A DNA stretch of 60,781 bases from Thermodesulfovibrio sp. (GCA_025057595.1 JANXBK010000007.1:1-60781); one strand, 5' to 3'; counted from the stretch's first letter, positions 49,529-59,362 are shown. Translations and numbers: made by a program. Notes: generated by a model from the sequence alone, not told the origin.

Positions 49529-51382
49529 CTATTTTCCTCTATTTTCTAAAGATATAGTGAAATAAAAAGTACTTCCTTTTCCGACTTCACTTTCTACCCA
49601 TATTTTCCCCCCATGTGCTTCAATTATTTGTTTTGAAATGGCAAGACCTAATCCTGTTCCTTTAGGTTTACTTCTAATAAGATCTCCAACCTGTTTAAAC
49701 TTTTCAAAGATTTTATCTTTCTCACTTTCTGGTATACCTATCCCTGTGTCTTCTACGCTCACAAGAACTTCTTTGCCATTCAATGAAGCTTTGCATTTTA
49801 CATATCCTTTTTCTGTAAACTTTATAGCATTTGACAAAAGATTTATAACAACCTGTATAATTCTTTCTTTGTCAACTGTAATTGGTGGAAGATTAGGTTG
49901 TATCTCTATATAACAGGGCAATCCTCTCTGCTCAAACAAAGATGATAAAGCCTTATATGCATTTATTATAATTTCTTGTATTGACGTTTCTTCAAATTTC
50001 CAGTATATCTGGCCTGATTCAAGTTTTGAGATATCAAGAATGTTATCTATTAAAGAAGTGATTCTTTCTCCTTCAGAAAGTATAATATTCAAATTTTTAT
50101 TAATTTTATTTGCTACTTTTAGGATCTTTTCATCTGCTAAATTAAGCTGAGAAATTATCGTATCATTGAATTTTTTATTTATAATCTCAACAAAACCAAG
50201 TATGGAGGTTAAGGGAGTTCTAAGTTCATGGCTTACTACGGTGATAAATTCAGTTTTTAATCTATCAATTTCTTTTTCTTGGGTAATATCTCTAATAAGT
50301 ATAACTGATCCAAGAAGACCTTTAGCCTCTGACTCTTCTGAAAAATACTCCTTTTTAATACTTTTTGCAACTGCTTTACCAACTCTGCCATCTACTAAAT
50401 TAATCTCTGTTGAGACCACCTCTTCTTTAATAAGAGATTTATTTACTAATTTGTCTAACTCTGGATCAAGAATTTTTATATTTTTGCCAACCATCTCAAA
50501 TTCTTGTTTTCCAAACATTTCTGAAGCAGCTGGGTTTACATGAGATACTATTCCGTCTTTATCTACAACAATGAGTCCATCTGCCATATTATCAATTATT
50601 GTGGTTAAATAGGCAAGTGTATCTTGAAGTTCTAAAACTGCGTCTTTTAATGCAAACTCATATCTATCAAAAACTTCATTAATATTATTAGCCATTGATT
50701 GCATTGTCTGTGCAAGAAGTCCTATCTCATCTTTTGAATTAATATCTACTTTTGCATCAAAATCGTGAGTAAGTAGTTTTTTTGCATACTCAGTAAGTTT
50801 GTTTAAAGGTTGAGAGATCTTATTTACCATAAAATATGCAAGAGTAACACTTAAGAGAAATATTAACAACAGAAGTGTAAGTTGTCTGCTAAGGACAAGC
50901 CACATTTTTTGAGTTATAATTGTCTTATTCATACCAACATGGACATAACCGATAGAGCCTTCAGTTATTGGAGATACTATATCTAAAAAATTTCCCATAC
51001 CTTCAATATAAACATCCTTTATTCCACTTTTGTGAGTATGAGCTATTTGCTTTATCTCTGACGGAATAGCAGGAGTAAAGGTATGAGAGATTATCTCTCC
51101 AGTTGAGTCTATAACAAAAACATATGCAACTCCCTCAATATCTAAGAACTGATCAATCATTGCCTGAATAGTGGCTGAATCAAGAGTAAGAATTGTCTCT
51201 GCTGAAGAGGAAGCAATGCTACTTGCTATAGCCATTCCTTTTGATTTATACTCCTCTGCTAAATTTCTGTAAAGATTCCAACCTGAGAAAAAACTAATTG
51301 TTATAAATATTACGGTAAAAAGAAAAATTACTCCTAAAAGAGTTTTCTGAAAAAGTTTTGACATTCTCATCTGTATTTTCAT
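49529..51382 (-). CDS. Membrane sensor histidine kinase with HAMP and PAS
   Basis: 617 residues from ATG 51382, which overlaps the upstream stop as ATGA (the frame also has a GTG at 51391). Helix 1 ~12-36, ~125-residue periplasmic sensor (PDC/Cache-like, VAYVFVIDSTGEIISHTF and GSIGYVHVGMN), helix 2 ~165-187, HAMP to ~238, PAS ~258-365 (IIDNMADGLIVVDKDGIVSHVNPAASEMFG), HisKA with His385 in VVSHELRTPLTSI and HATPase with DTGIGIPESE and GTGLGLAI. The substrate-binding protein translated just before it may be its periplasmic ligand partner. Confidence 0.9.
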   Translation of the reverse strand: MKIQMRMSKLFQKTLLGVIFLFTVIFITISFFSGWNLYRNLAEEYKSKGMAIASSIASSSAETILTLDSATIQAMIDQFLDIEGVAYVFVIDSTGEIISHTFTPAIPSEIKQIAHTHKSGIKDVYIEGMGNFLDIVSPITEGSIGYVHVGMNKTIITQKMWLVLSRQLTLLLLIFLLSVTLAYFMVNKISQPLNKLTEYAKKLLTHDFDAKVDINSKDEIGLLAQTMQSMANNINEVFDRYEFALKDAVLELQDTLAYLTTIIDNMADGLIVVDKDGIVSHVNPAASEMFGKQEFEMVGKNIKILDPELDKLVNKSLIKEEVVSTEINLVDGRVGKAVAKSIKKEYFSEESEAKGLLGSVILIRDITQEKEIDRLKTEFITVVSHELRTPLTSILGFVEIINKKFNDTIISQLNLADEKILKVANKINKNLNIILSEGERITSLIDNILDISKLESGQIYWKFEETSIQEIIINAYKALSSLFEQRGLPCYIEIQPNLPPITVDKERIIQVVINLLSNAIKFTEKGYVKCKASLNGKEVLVSVEDTGIGIPESEKDKIFEKFKQVGDLIRSKPKGTGLGLAISKQIIEAHGGKIWVESEVGKGSTFYFTISLENRGK

Positions 51383-52611
51383 TTTTTCCACTCACTCCAA
51401 TCTTTTATTGGAATAGACTTGCCGTTTTTATAGGTAGTGTAGTAAACTTTGTCAAGAGCTTGATGTTTTTTTTCAGAAAAACTTATCTTTTCATCAATGC
51501 CTATATCAAGATTTTTTATAGACTCAACTACTCTTTTAATATTTTCTCTTTTTGGTTCATGTCCAAGTCTTTTTAGCATCTCTATAACCACTTTTGCATT
51601 TAAAAAACCTTCAAAACTTACGAAACTGTATTTTAAAGGTTTATAATCAGGATCAATTAAATTTGGAGGAGGCATAGGATTATAAAAATCCATAAGTTTT
51701 CTATACTCTCTCACTGCAGGTAAACTCAGATCTTCGTAACTTGGAACTACCTGAGAGTTTATTAGATTATAGGTATACTTTCTTCCTGTTTTTCTTTCCT
51801 CTTCAAGCAAAATATTTATTATAAACTCACTACCTGCAAAAGAAACATTGGCTATCGGAACATCCCACCCCATATCTCTCGCATCTCTTATAAAACCTGA
51901 GCAAGCTGCATATGCTCCTACTGATATCACCGCATCTGTACCTGCATCCTTAAGAATTTGAACCTGTTTTTTAAAACTATCAGTATATTTAGCCCCTCTT
52001 TTATATGTTGCTTCTGCTACTATTTTAAGCCCGTATTTAGCCAATGTCTTTCTTACTCCATCCCATCCGCTTCTGCCATAAGCATCTGCTTGATAAAAAA
52101 TACCTATTTTTTTTCTACCTATTTTTAGAAAGTTCTCTACAAGGCCTCCTGTTTCCTGCTCATAGGAGGCTCTTAAATTAAACACATACTCATCATATGG
52201 TGGTTTTCTGTGAGGCATAGCTCCAGTAAAAGGGAAAAATAGATATATATGTTTATGACTATTGCTTTTCAGTATTGGAAGAACTCTTGTCACTGTAGGA
52301 GTTCCAACATAGTTAAAGAGTATGAATACTTTGTCCTCTTCAATTAGTTTAATCGTATTTTTTATTGCTGGAGTTGGATTATAGCCATCATCATAGGCTT
52401 TAATTAAAATCTTTTTGCCGTTAATTCCTCCATTTCTGTTAATATGCTCAATATATGCCATGGCTCCTCTGTAAAGTTCTGCTCCAATTCCTCCAGTAGG
52501 ACCCCTAAAAGCTGCTGACATTCCAAGAACAATCTCATTGGCAGCAAAACAAACAAAAGGAGAAAATAATAAAATAAAAGGAACTATTACTTTCAGAATT
52601 GAACTTGGCAT
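51379..52611 (-). CDS. Orphan periplasmic substrate-binding protein (Peripla_BP_6, branched-chain amino acid type)
   Basis: 410 residues. Signal peptide 1-23 (ending CFAA). Type I periplasmic-binding fold: IVLGMSAAFRGPTGGIGAELYRGAMAYIEHINRNGGINGKKI, KRLIEEDKVFILFNYVGTPT-like segment, and KKIGIFYQADAYGRSGWDGVRKTLAKYG. Members bind branched-chain amino acids, amides, urea or aromatic acids. No permease or ATPase gene is adjacent. Instead the stop codon overlaps a histidine kinase start, implying a sensing rather than transport role. Confidence 0.85.
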   Translation of the reverse strand: MPSSILKVIVPFILLFSPFVCFAANEIVLGMSAAFRGPTGGIGAELYRGAMAYIEHINRNGGINGKKILIKAYDDGYNPTPAIKNTIKLIEEDKVFILFNYVGTPTVTRVLPILKSNSHKHIYLFFPFTGAMPHRKPPYDEYVFNLRASYEQETGGLVENFLKIGRKKIGIFYQADAYGRSGWDGVRKTLAKYGLKIVAEATYKRGAKYTDSFKKQVQILKDAGTDAVISVGAYAACSGFIRDARDMGWDVPIANVSFAGSEFIINILLEEERKTGRKYTYNLINSQVVPSYEDLSLPAVREYRKLMDFYNPMPPPNLIDPDYKPLKYSFVSFEGFLNAKVVIEMLKRLGHEPKRENIKRVVESIKNLDIGIDEKISFSEKKHQALDKVYYTTYKNGKSIPIKDWSEWKK

Positions 52612-52817
52612 CTTTTTACTCCACCACCTTCATCTTTTATCCACAAAAGAGCTTTATTATTTCTTTTACACCAGTTTTTTACATCATTTTCAAATGTAGG
52701 GCAGTCAGCAACAACCTCAAGTATGTCTCCTTTTTTCATCTTTAAAGCTTTTATCGTCATCTGAATTGTTGGTTGAGGACATTTTAGACCACGACAATCA
52801 AGAACTACAACTGCCAT
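52593..52817 (-). CDS. TusA-family sulfur carrier protein
   Basis: 74 residues. LDCRGLKCPQPTIQM with Cys13 in the CPxP motif is the TusA signature. Two-layer alpha/beta fold evident from KMKKGDILEVVADCPTFENDVKNWCKRNNKALLW. Carries persulfide sulfur between enzymes in tRNA thiolation or dissimilatory sulfur metabolism. Overlaps the HdrA-like gene (13 nt) and the substrate-binding-protein gene (19 nt). Pairing with HdrA-like proteins is seen in sulfur-oxidising and reducing bacteria. Confidence 0.92.
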   Translation of the reverse strand: MAVVVLDCRGLKCPQPTIQMTIKALKMKKGDILEVVADCPTFENDVKNWCKRNNKALLWIKDEGGGVKRCQVQF

Positions 52818-54622
52818 CTTTCTATCTCCTTACATGCATTTATTATACCTTCAATTTCAGATAAGATCTGCTCTTTTGTATCTCCTTCAAGATCAATTGC
52901 ATTGGTAGGGCAGGAAGAAACACAGCTTCCACATCCTTCACATAAAACTTCTAAGATCTTTATTTTGCCATCTTCACTTTCTATAGCTTTATATGGGCAT
53001 TGCAGCAAACAAATTCCACAAAGGCTACATTTATTTTGATTAATTTTTACAACAATTGGTGATTTAATTAAAAAATCACTTTTTTTAAGCTCTGAGAGAA
53101 TCTCTGCAGTTTGTGCTAAGGCATCTTTAATTGTTTCTTTTATGCTCATAGGCTCTTTTGCTGAACCTATTGGAAAAACTCCGGAAGTTTTTGGAAACTC
53201 CTCAGGAATAATAGCAGAGCATAAAACTACAATATCACAAACTATAGATTCCCCATTAAAATACAAAGTTAAAGAATGTTTTTTTTCAATTCTTAAATCG
53301 TCAATTGAGTTATATCTGTATATTTTTGTTAAAGGATCTTTTTTGATTTGAAAATAAATTTTATATGCTTCGCTACCTGGAATAACTACTTCTTTAACAA
53401 AATGAATAATCTCTACATGTGGAACCCTCTGTCTTATTACTCTGTTAAACTTAAAGGCATACTGACAACATATTTTACTGCAGTAGGGATAGTATTTTTC
53501 TTCAAGGCTTCCAACACAATGGATAATTATAATTCTATGAGGAATCTGTCCGTCTTCCTTAACTAACTCTCCTTTTGTTGGACCTTCGGCATTTAGAATT
53601 TCTTCAAACTCTAAAGCATCATAGATATCTTTAAATTTCCTATATCCAAGCTGAGGAAAACTACTACAGTCGAATACTCTAAAACCTGTTGCCCAAAGGA
53701 CTACACCCACTTTTAAATTTAACTCTTTTTGCTCTTCTGAAAAATCAATACTTTCTACAGGACATTCATTGATACAGTAGGAGCACATCTTTTCTTTAAA
53801 TCTTAAACATCTGTCTGAATCAACTACTGCTACAGGAGGTAATCTCATAGGATAAACTCTTATTGCTTTTTCAGGACATACGTACTCACAAGCTGAACAG
53901 CCAATACATTTTTTATAATCCACATAAATAGGCTTTGTTTTTATTTTTGCGTGGATATTTCCATAAAAACCTTTAATCTCAATTAATTCTGAATTAAGCA
54001 TTAATTCAATACTACTGTCTAACAAATCTGAAACTAAGGGATGCACAAAACAAGGTCCACAGGAAAGATCAGGAAATATTTTTTCATATTTTGTTACTTT
54101 GCCGCCCAAAGCTGTCTCTTTTTCAACTAAATAAACCTTTCTGCCTGCTTTTGAAAGAGTTTTAGCTGCTGTGATTCCAGCTACTCCTCCTCCTACAATT
54201 AAAATATCGTCTGTTATTGGAATTTTTCTTGCAATAAGGGGCTTTTGTTTTTTTATTCTCCCTAAGGCTGCTATACAAAGCACATAAGCCTTCTTAAGAG
54301 CTTCTTTCTTATCTAAGGTAACCCATGCTACATGTTCTCTAAGATTTACAACATTAATCATATAGGGATTTACTCCTGCTTTAGTTGCTATCTCTCTGAA
54401 GACTTCTTCTTTATTTAGTGGCGAGCAAGCTAAAAAAAGAACTGCTTCTGGTCTTTTTTTCCTTAAGAAATTTATAATCTCATTTTTTTTGTCTTCAGTA
54501 CATATAACTTCACAAGATTTAATCCAAGAGATTTTGTTTTTTATAAGTTCTTCAATTTTAGAGAAATCAATCTTTTCAGTAATCTGACCTGCACAACTAC
54601 AGAAAATTACTCCTATTCTCAA
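52805..54622 (-). CDS. HdrA-like FAD/iron-sulfur protein (heterodisulfide-reductase A family)
   Basis: 605 residues. N-terminal ~130 residues with conserved cysteines (FCSCAG, FLACSP), FAD-binding ILIVGGGVAGITAAKTLSKAG (~140-160), ferredoxin motifs CIGCSACEYVCP (C239, C242, C245, C249) and CSYCINECP (~280-288), the HdrA block CVGSLEEKYYPYCSKICCQYAFKF, and two more 4Fe-4S motifs at the C-terminus (CSLCGICLLQCP, CEGCGSCVSSCP). Electron-bifurcating or -confurcating cytoplasmic flavoprotein. No HdrB/HdrC, MvhD or dehydrogenase partner is adjacent; the ferredoxin gene 10 nt upstream and TusA downstream are the visible partners. Confidence 0.9.
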   Translation of the reverse strand: MRIGVIFCSCAGQITEKIDFSKIEELIKNKISWIKSCEVICTEDKKNEIINFLRKKRPEAVLFLACSPLNKEEVFREIATKAGVNPYMINVVNLREHVAWVTLDKKEALKKAYVLCIAALGRIKKQKPLIARKIPITDDILIVGGGVAGITAAKTLSKAGRKVYLVEKETALGGKVTKYEKIFPDLSCGPCFVHPLVSDLLDSSIELMLNSELIEIKGFYGNIHAKIKTKPIYVDYKKCIGCSACEYVCPEKAIRVYPMRLPPVAVVDSDRCLRFKEKMCSYCINECPVESIDFSEEQKELNLKVGVVLWATGFRVFDCSSFPQLGYRKFKDIYDALEFEEILNAEGPTKGELVKEDGQIPHRIIIIHCVGSLEEKYYPYCSKICCQYAFKFNRVIRQRVPHVEIIHFVKEVVIPGSEAYKIYFQIKKDPLTKIYRYNSIDDLRIEKKHSLTLYFNGESIVCDIVVLCSAIIPEEFPKTSGVFPIGSAKEPMSIKETIKDALAQTAEILSELKKSDFLIKSPIVVKINQNKCSLCGICLLQCPYKAIESEDGKIKILEVLCEGCGSCVSSCPTNAIDLEGDTKEQILSEIEGIINACKEIERWQL

Positions 54623-54632
54623 AGATTGCCTC

Positions 54633-54860
54633 TTACTCTTCTATAAAAACTTCTATCGCGATTTCAGGACAAACAACTGCACACATTGCACAACCTGTGC
54701 ATTTTTGTGGTTTTATAAATTTAGCCACAAAGTAACCAGAAGAGTTAAAGGTAGATGAAATCTCTAGACACTCATTTGGGCACGTTAAAACACAGTATTT
54801 ACAGCCTTTACATCTTTCAGAATCAATAACTATAGTTCCTTGTTTAGTTTTAGTTCGCAT
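54633..54860 (-). CDS. 2x[4Fe-4S] ferredoxin (KorD/PorD-like)
   Basis: 75 residues from ATG 54860 (the frame runs on to 54923, but the added N-terminus would cover the promoter region of the divergent gene). Cluster motifs CKGCKYCVLTCP (~14-25) and CTGCAMCAVVCP (~54-65) with an intervening strand segment as in the delta subunit of 2-oxoacid:ferredoxin oxidoreductases. Here it precedes an HdrA-like protein, so it more likely passes electrons to or from that flavoprotein. First gene of the leftward nine-gene operon. Confidence 0.88.
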   Translation of the reverse strand: MRTKTKQGTIVIDSERCKGCKYCVLTCPNECLEISSTFNSSGYFVAKFIKPQKCTGCAMCAVVCPEIAIEVFIEE

Positions 54861-54917
54861 AAAATTAATTTTAAAAATTTTTAATCCTTCAGTCAAACTT
54901 TTGTTATACTTATAATT

Positions 54918-55427
54918 ATGCATCCTTATGTTGAGTTAGCAAAAAAGACTGTAGAGGAGTTTATAAAATTTGGAAGAATTCCGGAAAAACCAGCAGAAAT
55001 TCCTGAAGATATGAAAAGGAAGGCTGGAGTTTTTGTTTCAATAAAGAAGAAAGGGAAGCTTCGTGGATGTATTGGCACTTTTTTACCTGCCACTGAAAAT
55101 ATATACAATGAGATAGTAAGAAATGCAGTTGCTGCTGCAACCGAAGATCCTCGTTTTCCTCCTGTATCTGCTAATGAGCTTCATGAGCTTGAATACTCAG
55201 TTGATATTCTAAGCCAACCACAACCTGTAAAAAATCTTGATGAGCTTGATCCGAAAAAATATGGAGTTATTGTAGTTAAGGGATGGCAAAAGGGATTACT
55301 TCTTCCAGATATAGAGGGAGTAAACACAGTTGATGAGCAGTTAGCAATAGCTAAGATGAAAGCCGGTATATCTCCATATGATTCTGATATAGAGATATAT
55401 AAATTTACTGTACAACGCTATAAGTAA
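54918..55427 (+). CDS. AMMECR1-domain protein
   Basis: 169 residues covering the whole AMMECR1 domain: [37 protein letters not shown] (with the family LRGCIG motif), [26 protein letters not shown] and [36 protein letters not shown]. The function is unknown across life; bacterial copies often sit beside radical SAM and Memo genes, not seen here. Its 3' end overlaps the convergent hflX by 23 nt. Confidence 0.92.
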   Translation: MHPYVELAKKTVEEFIKFGRIPEKPAEIPEDMKRKAGVFVSIKKKGKLRGCIGTFLPATENIYNEIVRNAVAAATEDPRFPPVSANELHELEYSVDILSQPQPVKNLDELDPKKYGVIVVKGWQKGLLLPDIEGVNTVDEQLAIAKMKAGISPYDSDIEIYKFTVQRYK

Positions 55428-57042
55428 ATATTTCGCTCCATAGTTTGTTTTTTATCTCCTCAACAAGGGGTAGAAGAGTATCCTTATTAATTGCTGAAAT
55501 ACCAATTGCATTATATCTACGACATATCTGTCTTACTTCTTCAGGAGAAACTCTGTCAATCTTATTAAAAACAAGAATTTTTGGTTTTTTATCAAGATTA
55601 AGCTCTTTAAGAATTTTATTTACTGAGTCAATATGATTTTCAAACTGTGGATTTGATATATCAACAAGATGAATCAGAAGATGAGCATCTTCAAGCTCTT
55701 CAAGCGTAGATTTAAAAGCAGCTACAAGATCTTCAGGTAAATCTCTTATAAAGCCTACGGTGTCAGTAATTATTATCTGTCTGTCTTCAGGAAATCTAAG
55801 TCTGCGCGAAGATGGATCAACAGTAGCAAACATTTTATCTTCAACAAAAACTGAGCTTTTTGTAAGAGTATTAAGAAGTGTTGATTTTCCAGCATTTGTA
55901 TAGCCAATTATAGACACTATAGGAATTCCAATTTCTTTTCTTTTTTTTCTTCTTTGCTGTCTTGCTAAAGCAATTTTTTTAAGCTCTGTTTCAAGATGAT
56001 GAATTCTTTCCTTTATTCTTCTACGGTCTATCTCAAGTTTTGTTTCTCCAGGACCTCTTCCACCAATTCCCCCAGCAAGCCGAGACATCGCTGTGCCTTT
56101 GCCTACAAGCCTTGGAAGCATATATTTCAATTGAGCAAGTTCAACTTGAACTTTTCCCTCAGCTGAATGGGCTCTTTTTGCAAATATGTCAAGAATTAGT
56201 TGACTACGATCTATTACTTTAAGCTCTGTAATCTCTGAGATTGCTCTTATTTGAGATGGAGTTAGATTTTGATCAAAAACTAAAAGTGTGGCTCCCATAT
56301 CCATTGCCTTTATGATTAACTCTTTGAGTTTTCCCTCTCCTAAAAGATATTTAGGATTAATCTCTTTTACCCTTTGAATGATTTTGTCTATTACTACTAA
56401 ATCTGTGGAATTAGCAAGCTCTTCTAATTCTGCCATGTGTTCTTCAAGCAGATACTTTGGTGCATTAGATACACTTATAAGAATTGCTCTTTCTCTTTTG
56501 TCTTCCATATCTACTACTCTTGCTCTCAGCATCTCCTCTTCAAGATTAGTTATAAACTCTTTAAAATTCATTCTGAAGCTATAAAGATTAGATGAGATAA
56601 TCTCATACTGTTTATCATTACCCAGTGGAAGCAAATAAGCTACATAAATATTTTCGGGCAGGCCTTTTTCATGAGTTAAAACCACCATTAAATCAAATCT
56701 AAGAAGTCTCAAATCAGTAATATCTTCTCTGTTTGGTTGCTCTTTGTTTAGGTGGGTATGTATATATCTTAAACCTCTTAGTGGTTTTCTGCCCAATGGG
56801 AAATCATTAAGCTCTGGAAGCAAGATAGATTGTGCTGTTCCAACAACTACATGAGTTACAGTGCCTGACCTGTCAACTAAAACTCCTATTTGTTTATTTG
56901 ATTCGTAAGAGAGAGAGCATAGAGATTTTGCTAAATCAAAAGTTAAAACAATATCTTGAGGTTGTTTTTTTCTATAGATTCTTTCTAAGCTATGAATTAA
57001 ACTTTTTTTAAGTCCTAATGTATTACCATAAACTTTCGCTAT
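55405..57042 (-). CDS. hflX: GTPase HflX, apparent AUA (non-AUG) start
   Basis: About 545 residues if started at ATA 57042, read as [14 protein letters not shown]. HflX N-domain, glycine-rich linker [20 protein letters not shown], and G domain: G1 [10 protein letters not shown]3 DTVGFI, G4 NKID. Splits hibernating or stalled ribosomes. The frame is open from a TGA at 57064-57066 with no ATG, GTG or TTG until TTG 56823. The ~73 codons in between encode the conserved N-domain ([29 protein letters not shown]). AAAGGAGG lies 10 nt before ATA 57042. A truncated call from 56823 would lose this domain. Confidence 0.8.
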   Translation of the reverse strand: MAKVYGNTLGLKKSLIHSLERIYRKKQPQDIVLTFDLAKSLCSLSYESNKQIGVLVDRSGTVTHVVVGTAQSILLPELNDFPLGRKPLRGLRYIHTHLNKEQPNREDITDLRLLRFDLMVVLTHEKGLPENIYVAYLLPLGNDKQYEIISSNLYSFRMNFKEFITNLEEEMLRARVVDMEDKRERAILISVSNAPKYLLEEHMAELEELANSTDLVVIDKIIQRVKEINPKYLLGEGKLKELIIKAMDMGATLLVFDQNLTPSQIRAISEITELKVIDRSQLILDIFAKRAHSAEGKVQVELAQLKYMLPRLVGKGTAMSRLAGGIGGRGPGETKLEIDRRRIKERIHHLETELKKIALARQQRRKKRKEIGIPIVSIIGYTNAGKSTLLNTLTKSSVFVEDKMFATVDPSSRRLRFPEDRQIIITDTVGFIRDLPEDLVAAFKSTLEELEDAHLLIHLVDISNPQFENHIDSVNKILKELNLDKKPKILVFNKIDRVSPEEVRQICRRYNAIGISAINKDTLLPLVEEIKNKLWSEIFTYSVVQ

Positions 57043-57097
57043 CTTAAGACAACCTCCTTTATTTCAAAATATCAAAAAATACCAAATTTTCTCAAAT

Positions 57098-59011
57098 TTA
57101 GATAAAGAAGGACAAAAAAATCTTAGATACAAAAGCTAAAATTAGAGCTACCAGAAGAGTAATTACTGTTATAATTAACATTTTCTTTATACCACACTCT
57201 TTTATTAATGCTCCGATAGTTCCTACACAGGGCATATAAAAAACTGTAAATACAGTGAAAACAATTAATTGAATATTACTCATTACTGCAGAAAGATCTG
57301 TGGTATGCATTGCCTGAAAAAGCATAATCATTGAAAGCTCCTTTCTTAAAATTCCAAAAAGAAGGGTTATTCCCACTTGTTCAGGTAAACCAAGTAATAA
57401 ACTAACGATAGGAGAAAGAAACTTGTTTAAAAAGATGTCAACTTTCAAATACTCAAGTAAACTTAAGGTGATACTGCTGACGACTAAAAGAGGCCAGGCA
57501 ACAGTGATAAAATCCTTAAGTCTAAGCCATGTTTTCATATATACATTTTTAAGCGTAGGAGCTCTCAAAGGCGGAATTTCCATTATTAGTCCGGGGGTTA
57601 CCTCTGGAGCAAATTTTGTTAAAATTGCTCCTAAAAGCATAATTATTAGGATATTAAAGATATAGACAGCTGCAACCGCGGTTCCTCCGATAAAGGCTCC
57701 AACTATTCCAAATATTACAGATGTTCTTGCTGCACAGGGAACAAAAACAGATAAAGCCGCAGTAATAAAACGATCTCTCTGTGATTCAAGTATTCTTGTT
57801 GCCATTACTCCAGCAACATTACAACCATAGGATACTACGAAGGGTAGAATACTTTTTCCGTGAAGTCCGATTCTGTGCATTACTGTATCCATTAAAAAAG
57901 CCATTCTTGGTAGGTATCCGATATCTTCAAGAATTGTTAGACCAATAAAAAAGGGTATTAAATAGGGAATAGCAACACCCATTCCTCCTGAAAAGCCTTC
58001 AAGTAGACCTTTAATTAAAAAGAAGCCTAAAGAGCCTTCTTTTATTATTGATGGAAGCTTTTCTATAGCTAATTCAAATAAACTAACAATAGGTTTTTCA
58101 ACTATTTTCCCAACTTCAAAAACTAAAAAAAATATTCCAAAAATTATAGAAAACAGTAGAGGATATCCTAAATACCTATTTGTAAGAATGTCATCTACTT
58201 TTTCTCTTAAAGTTTTTAAAGGCTCTCCTATTTTTGTTACTTCTTCAAAAATATTCATTGTTAAGGCATGTCTTTCTGAGGAAATCACCATGTCTGTATC
58301 TCTACCATGGGTTATTTTAATTTCCTCTCTAATGTGATTGATTTTTTTTAGGATCTCAGAGTAACTTTTAACTCCTTCAAACAACTCCTCATCACCTTCA
58401 AGGAGTTTCACAGCTATGTATCGTCTTGGAAGATTTTTAAAGAAATTTTTAGGAATCGTTCTCTCAATCTCTTCGATTCTTTCTTCTATGTCTCTATGAA
58501 AAAATTGAATTTTTGGGATTAATTTTTTTTGATAAACCTCTTTAGCAGATACAAAGATTTTGTCAATGCCTATTCCTTTATTTGCGATAGTCTCTATTAC
58601 TGGTACACCAAAGATTTGAGAAAGTTTTTCTGTATCTATCTTAAGTCCTTTTCTTCTTGCTTCATCAATCATATTTAAACATATAACCATCGGAACTTGA
58701 AGCTCAGTAAGCTGAAGAGTAAGTTCAAGGCTTCTTGAAAGAGTAGAGGCATCGATAACATTAATTACAACATCAGCCTGTCCCGAAAGAATATATTTTC
58801 TTGCTTCAAACTCTGCTTTGTCTATTGCTGTAAGAGAATAAATTCCTGGAAGATCTACTATTTCAAAGATGTCCTCACCGACTTTTACTTTACTTATTGT
58901 ATAATGAACTGTTTGTCCTGGAAAGTTTGCTGTTATTGTTTTATAGCCAGCAAGTCCATTAAAGAGAGTGCTTTTTCCTGCATTGGGCTGCCCTATAAAG
59001 GCTATTTTCAT
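57098..59011 (-). CDS. feoB: Ferrous iron transporter FeoB
   Basis: 637 residues. Cytoplasmic G domain: G1 GQPNAGKST (7-15), switch FPGQTVHYT, G3 DLPGIYSL, G4 NMID (~120). Helical GDI-like spacer ~165-265. Membrane domain with ~8 helices including Gate motifs (PFVVSYGCNVAGVMATRILES and VFVPCAARTSVIFGI, LLFGILRKELSMIMLF). Fe2+ uptake across the inner membrane. Shorter than E. coli FeoB, as usual outside Proteobacteria. Coupled to feoA by 4-nt overlap. Confidence 0.95.
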   Translation of the reverse strand: MKIAFIGQPNAGKSTLFNGLAGYKTITANFPGQTVHYTISKVKVGEDIFEIVDLPGIYSLTAIDKAEFEARKYILSGQADVVINVIDASTLSRSLELTLQLTELQVPMVICLNMIDEARRKGLKIDTEKLSQIFGVPVIETIANKGIGIDKIFVSAKEVYQKKLIPKIQFFHRDIEERIEEIERTIPKNFFKNLPRRYIAVKLLEGDEELFEGVKSYSEILKKINHIREEIKITHGRDTDMVISSERHALTMNIFEEVTKIGEPLKTLREKVDDILTNRYLGYPLLFSIIFGIFFLVFEVGKIVEKPIVSLFELAIEKLPSIIKEGSLGFFLIKGLLEGFSGGMGVAIPYLIPFFIGLTILEDIGYLPRMAFLMDTVMHRIGLHGKSILPFVVSYGCNVAGVMATRILESQRDRFITAALSVFVPCAARTSVIFGIVGAFIGGTAVAAVYIFNILIIMLLGAILTKFAPEVTPGLIMEIPPLRAPTLKNVYMKTWLRLKDFITVAWPLLVVSSITLSLLEYLKVDIFLNKFLSPIVSLLLGLPEQVGITLLFGILRKELSMIMLFQAMHTTDLSAVMSNIQLIVFTVFTVFYMPCVGTIGALIKECGIKKMLIITVITLLVALILAFVSKIFLSFFI

Positions 59012-59238
59012 TCAACTTCCTCAACCTCAATCTTAGAGGCAACACCTCTACCTAATGCAACATCGTAACCATTTACCTCTAAGAGAACAGGTCCTCCTAA
59101 AAAAGAACCTTTCTTTAAAATTACTATATCACCAATATGAATACCGAGACACTGAAGATGCTGTCTAACAGTTTTTCCACCAGATATCTTTAGAATTTTT
59201 ACTTTTTTACCATCATCTATGTTAAGTAATGTTTTCAT
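59008..59238 (-). CDS. feoA: FeoA-family SH3-like protein
   Basis: 76 residues. KVKILKISGGKTVRQHLQCLGIHIGDIVILKKGSFLGGPVLLEVNGYDVALGRGVASKIEVE is the FeoA fold (five-strand SH3-like barrel, LG(I/L)-x2-G and ALGRGxAxxI signatures). Accessory to FeoB. Divergent from cydA over a 124-bp gap. I could not find a convincing Fur box there. Confidence 0.93.
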   Translation of the reverse strand: MKTLLNIDDGKKVKILKISGGKTVRQHLQCLGIHIGDIVILKKGSFLGGPVLLEVNGYDVALGRGVASKIEVEEVE

Positions 59239-59304
59239 TCTTCAATTAAAAAAACTATTGTTAATAATAAAACATTTTTATAGGCTCTTGCAAGAAAATA
59301 GATA

Positions 59305-59334
59305 TTGACAAAATTTTTTAAAAGTGGATAAAAT
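59305..59334 (+). promoter_or_regulatory. Strong sigma-70-type promoter of cydAB
   Basis: TTGACA (59305-59310) and TAAAAT (59329-59334) with 18-bp spacing, ~28 nt before the cydA start with a TTAGGAGGGAG ribosome site. TATTGTTAA (from ~59257) upstream and TCAACAATA downstream of the -10 are near-inverted repeats flanking the promoter and might be operator halves; this is tentative. Confidence 0.6.
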
Positions 59335-59362
59335 TAGTCAACAATAAATTTTAGGAGGGAGT

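Noticed and set aside
59239-59362. Possible Fur or FNR box in the feoA-cydA gap
   Set aside because: No stretch matches GATAATGATAATCATTATC or TTGAT-N4-ATCAA acceptably; only weak AT-rich similarity was found.
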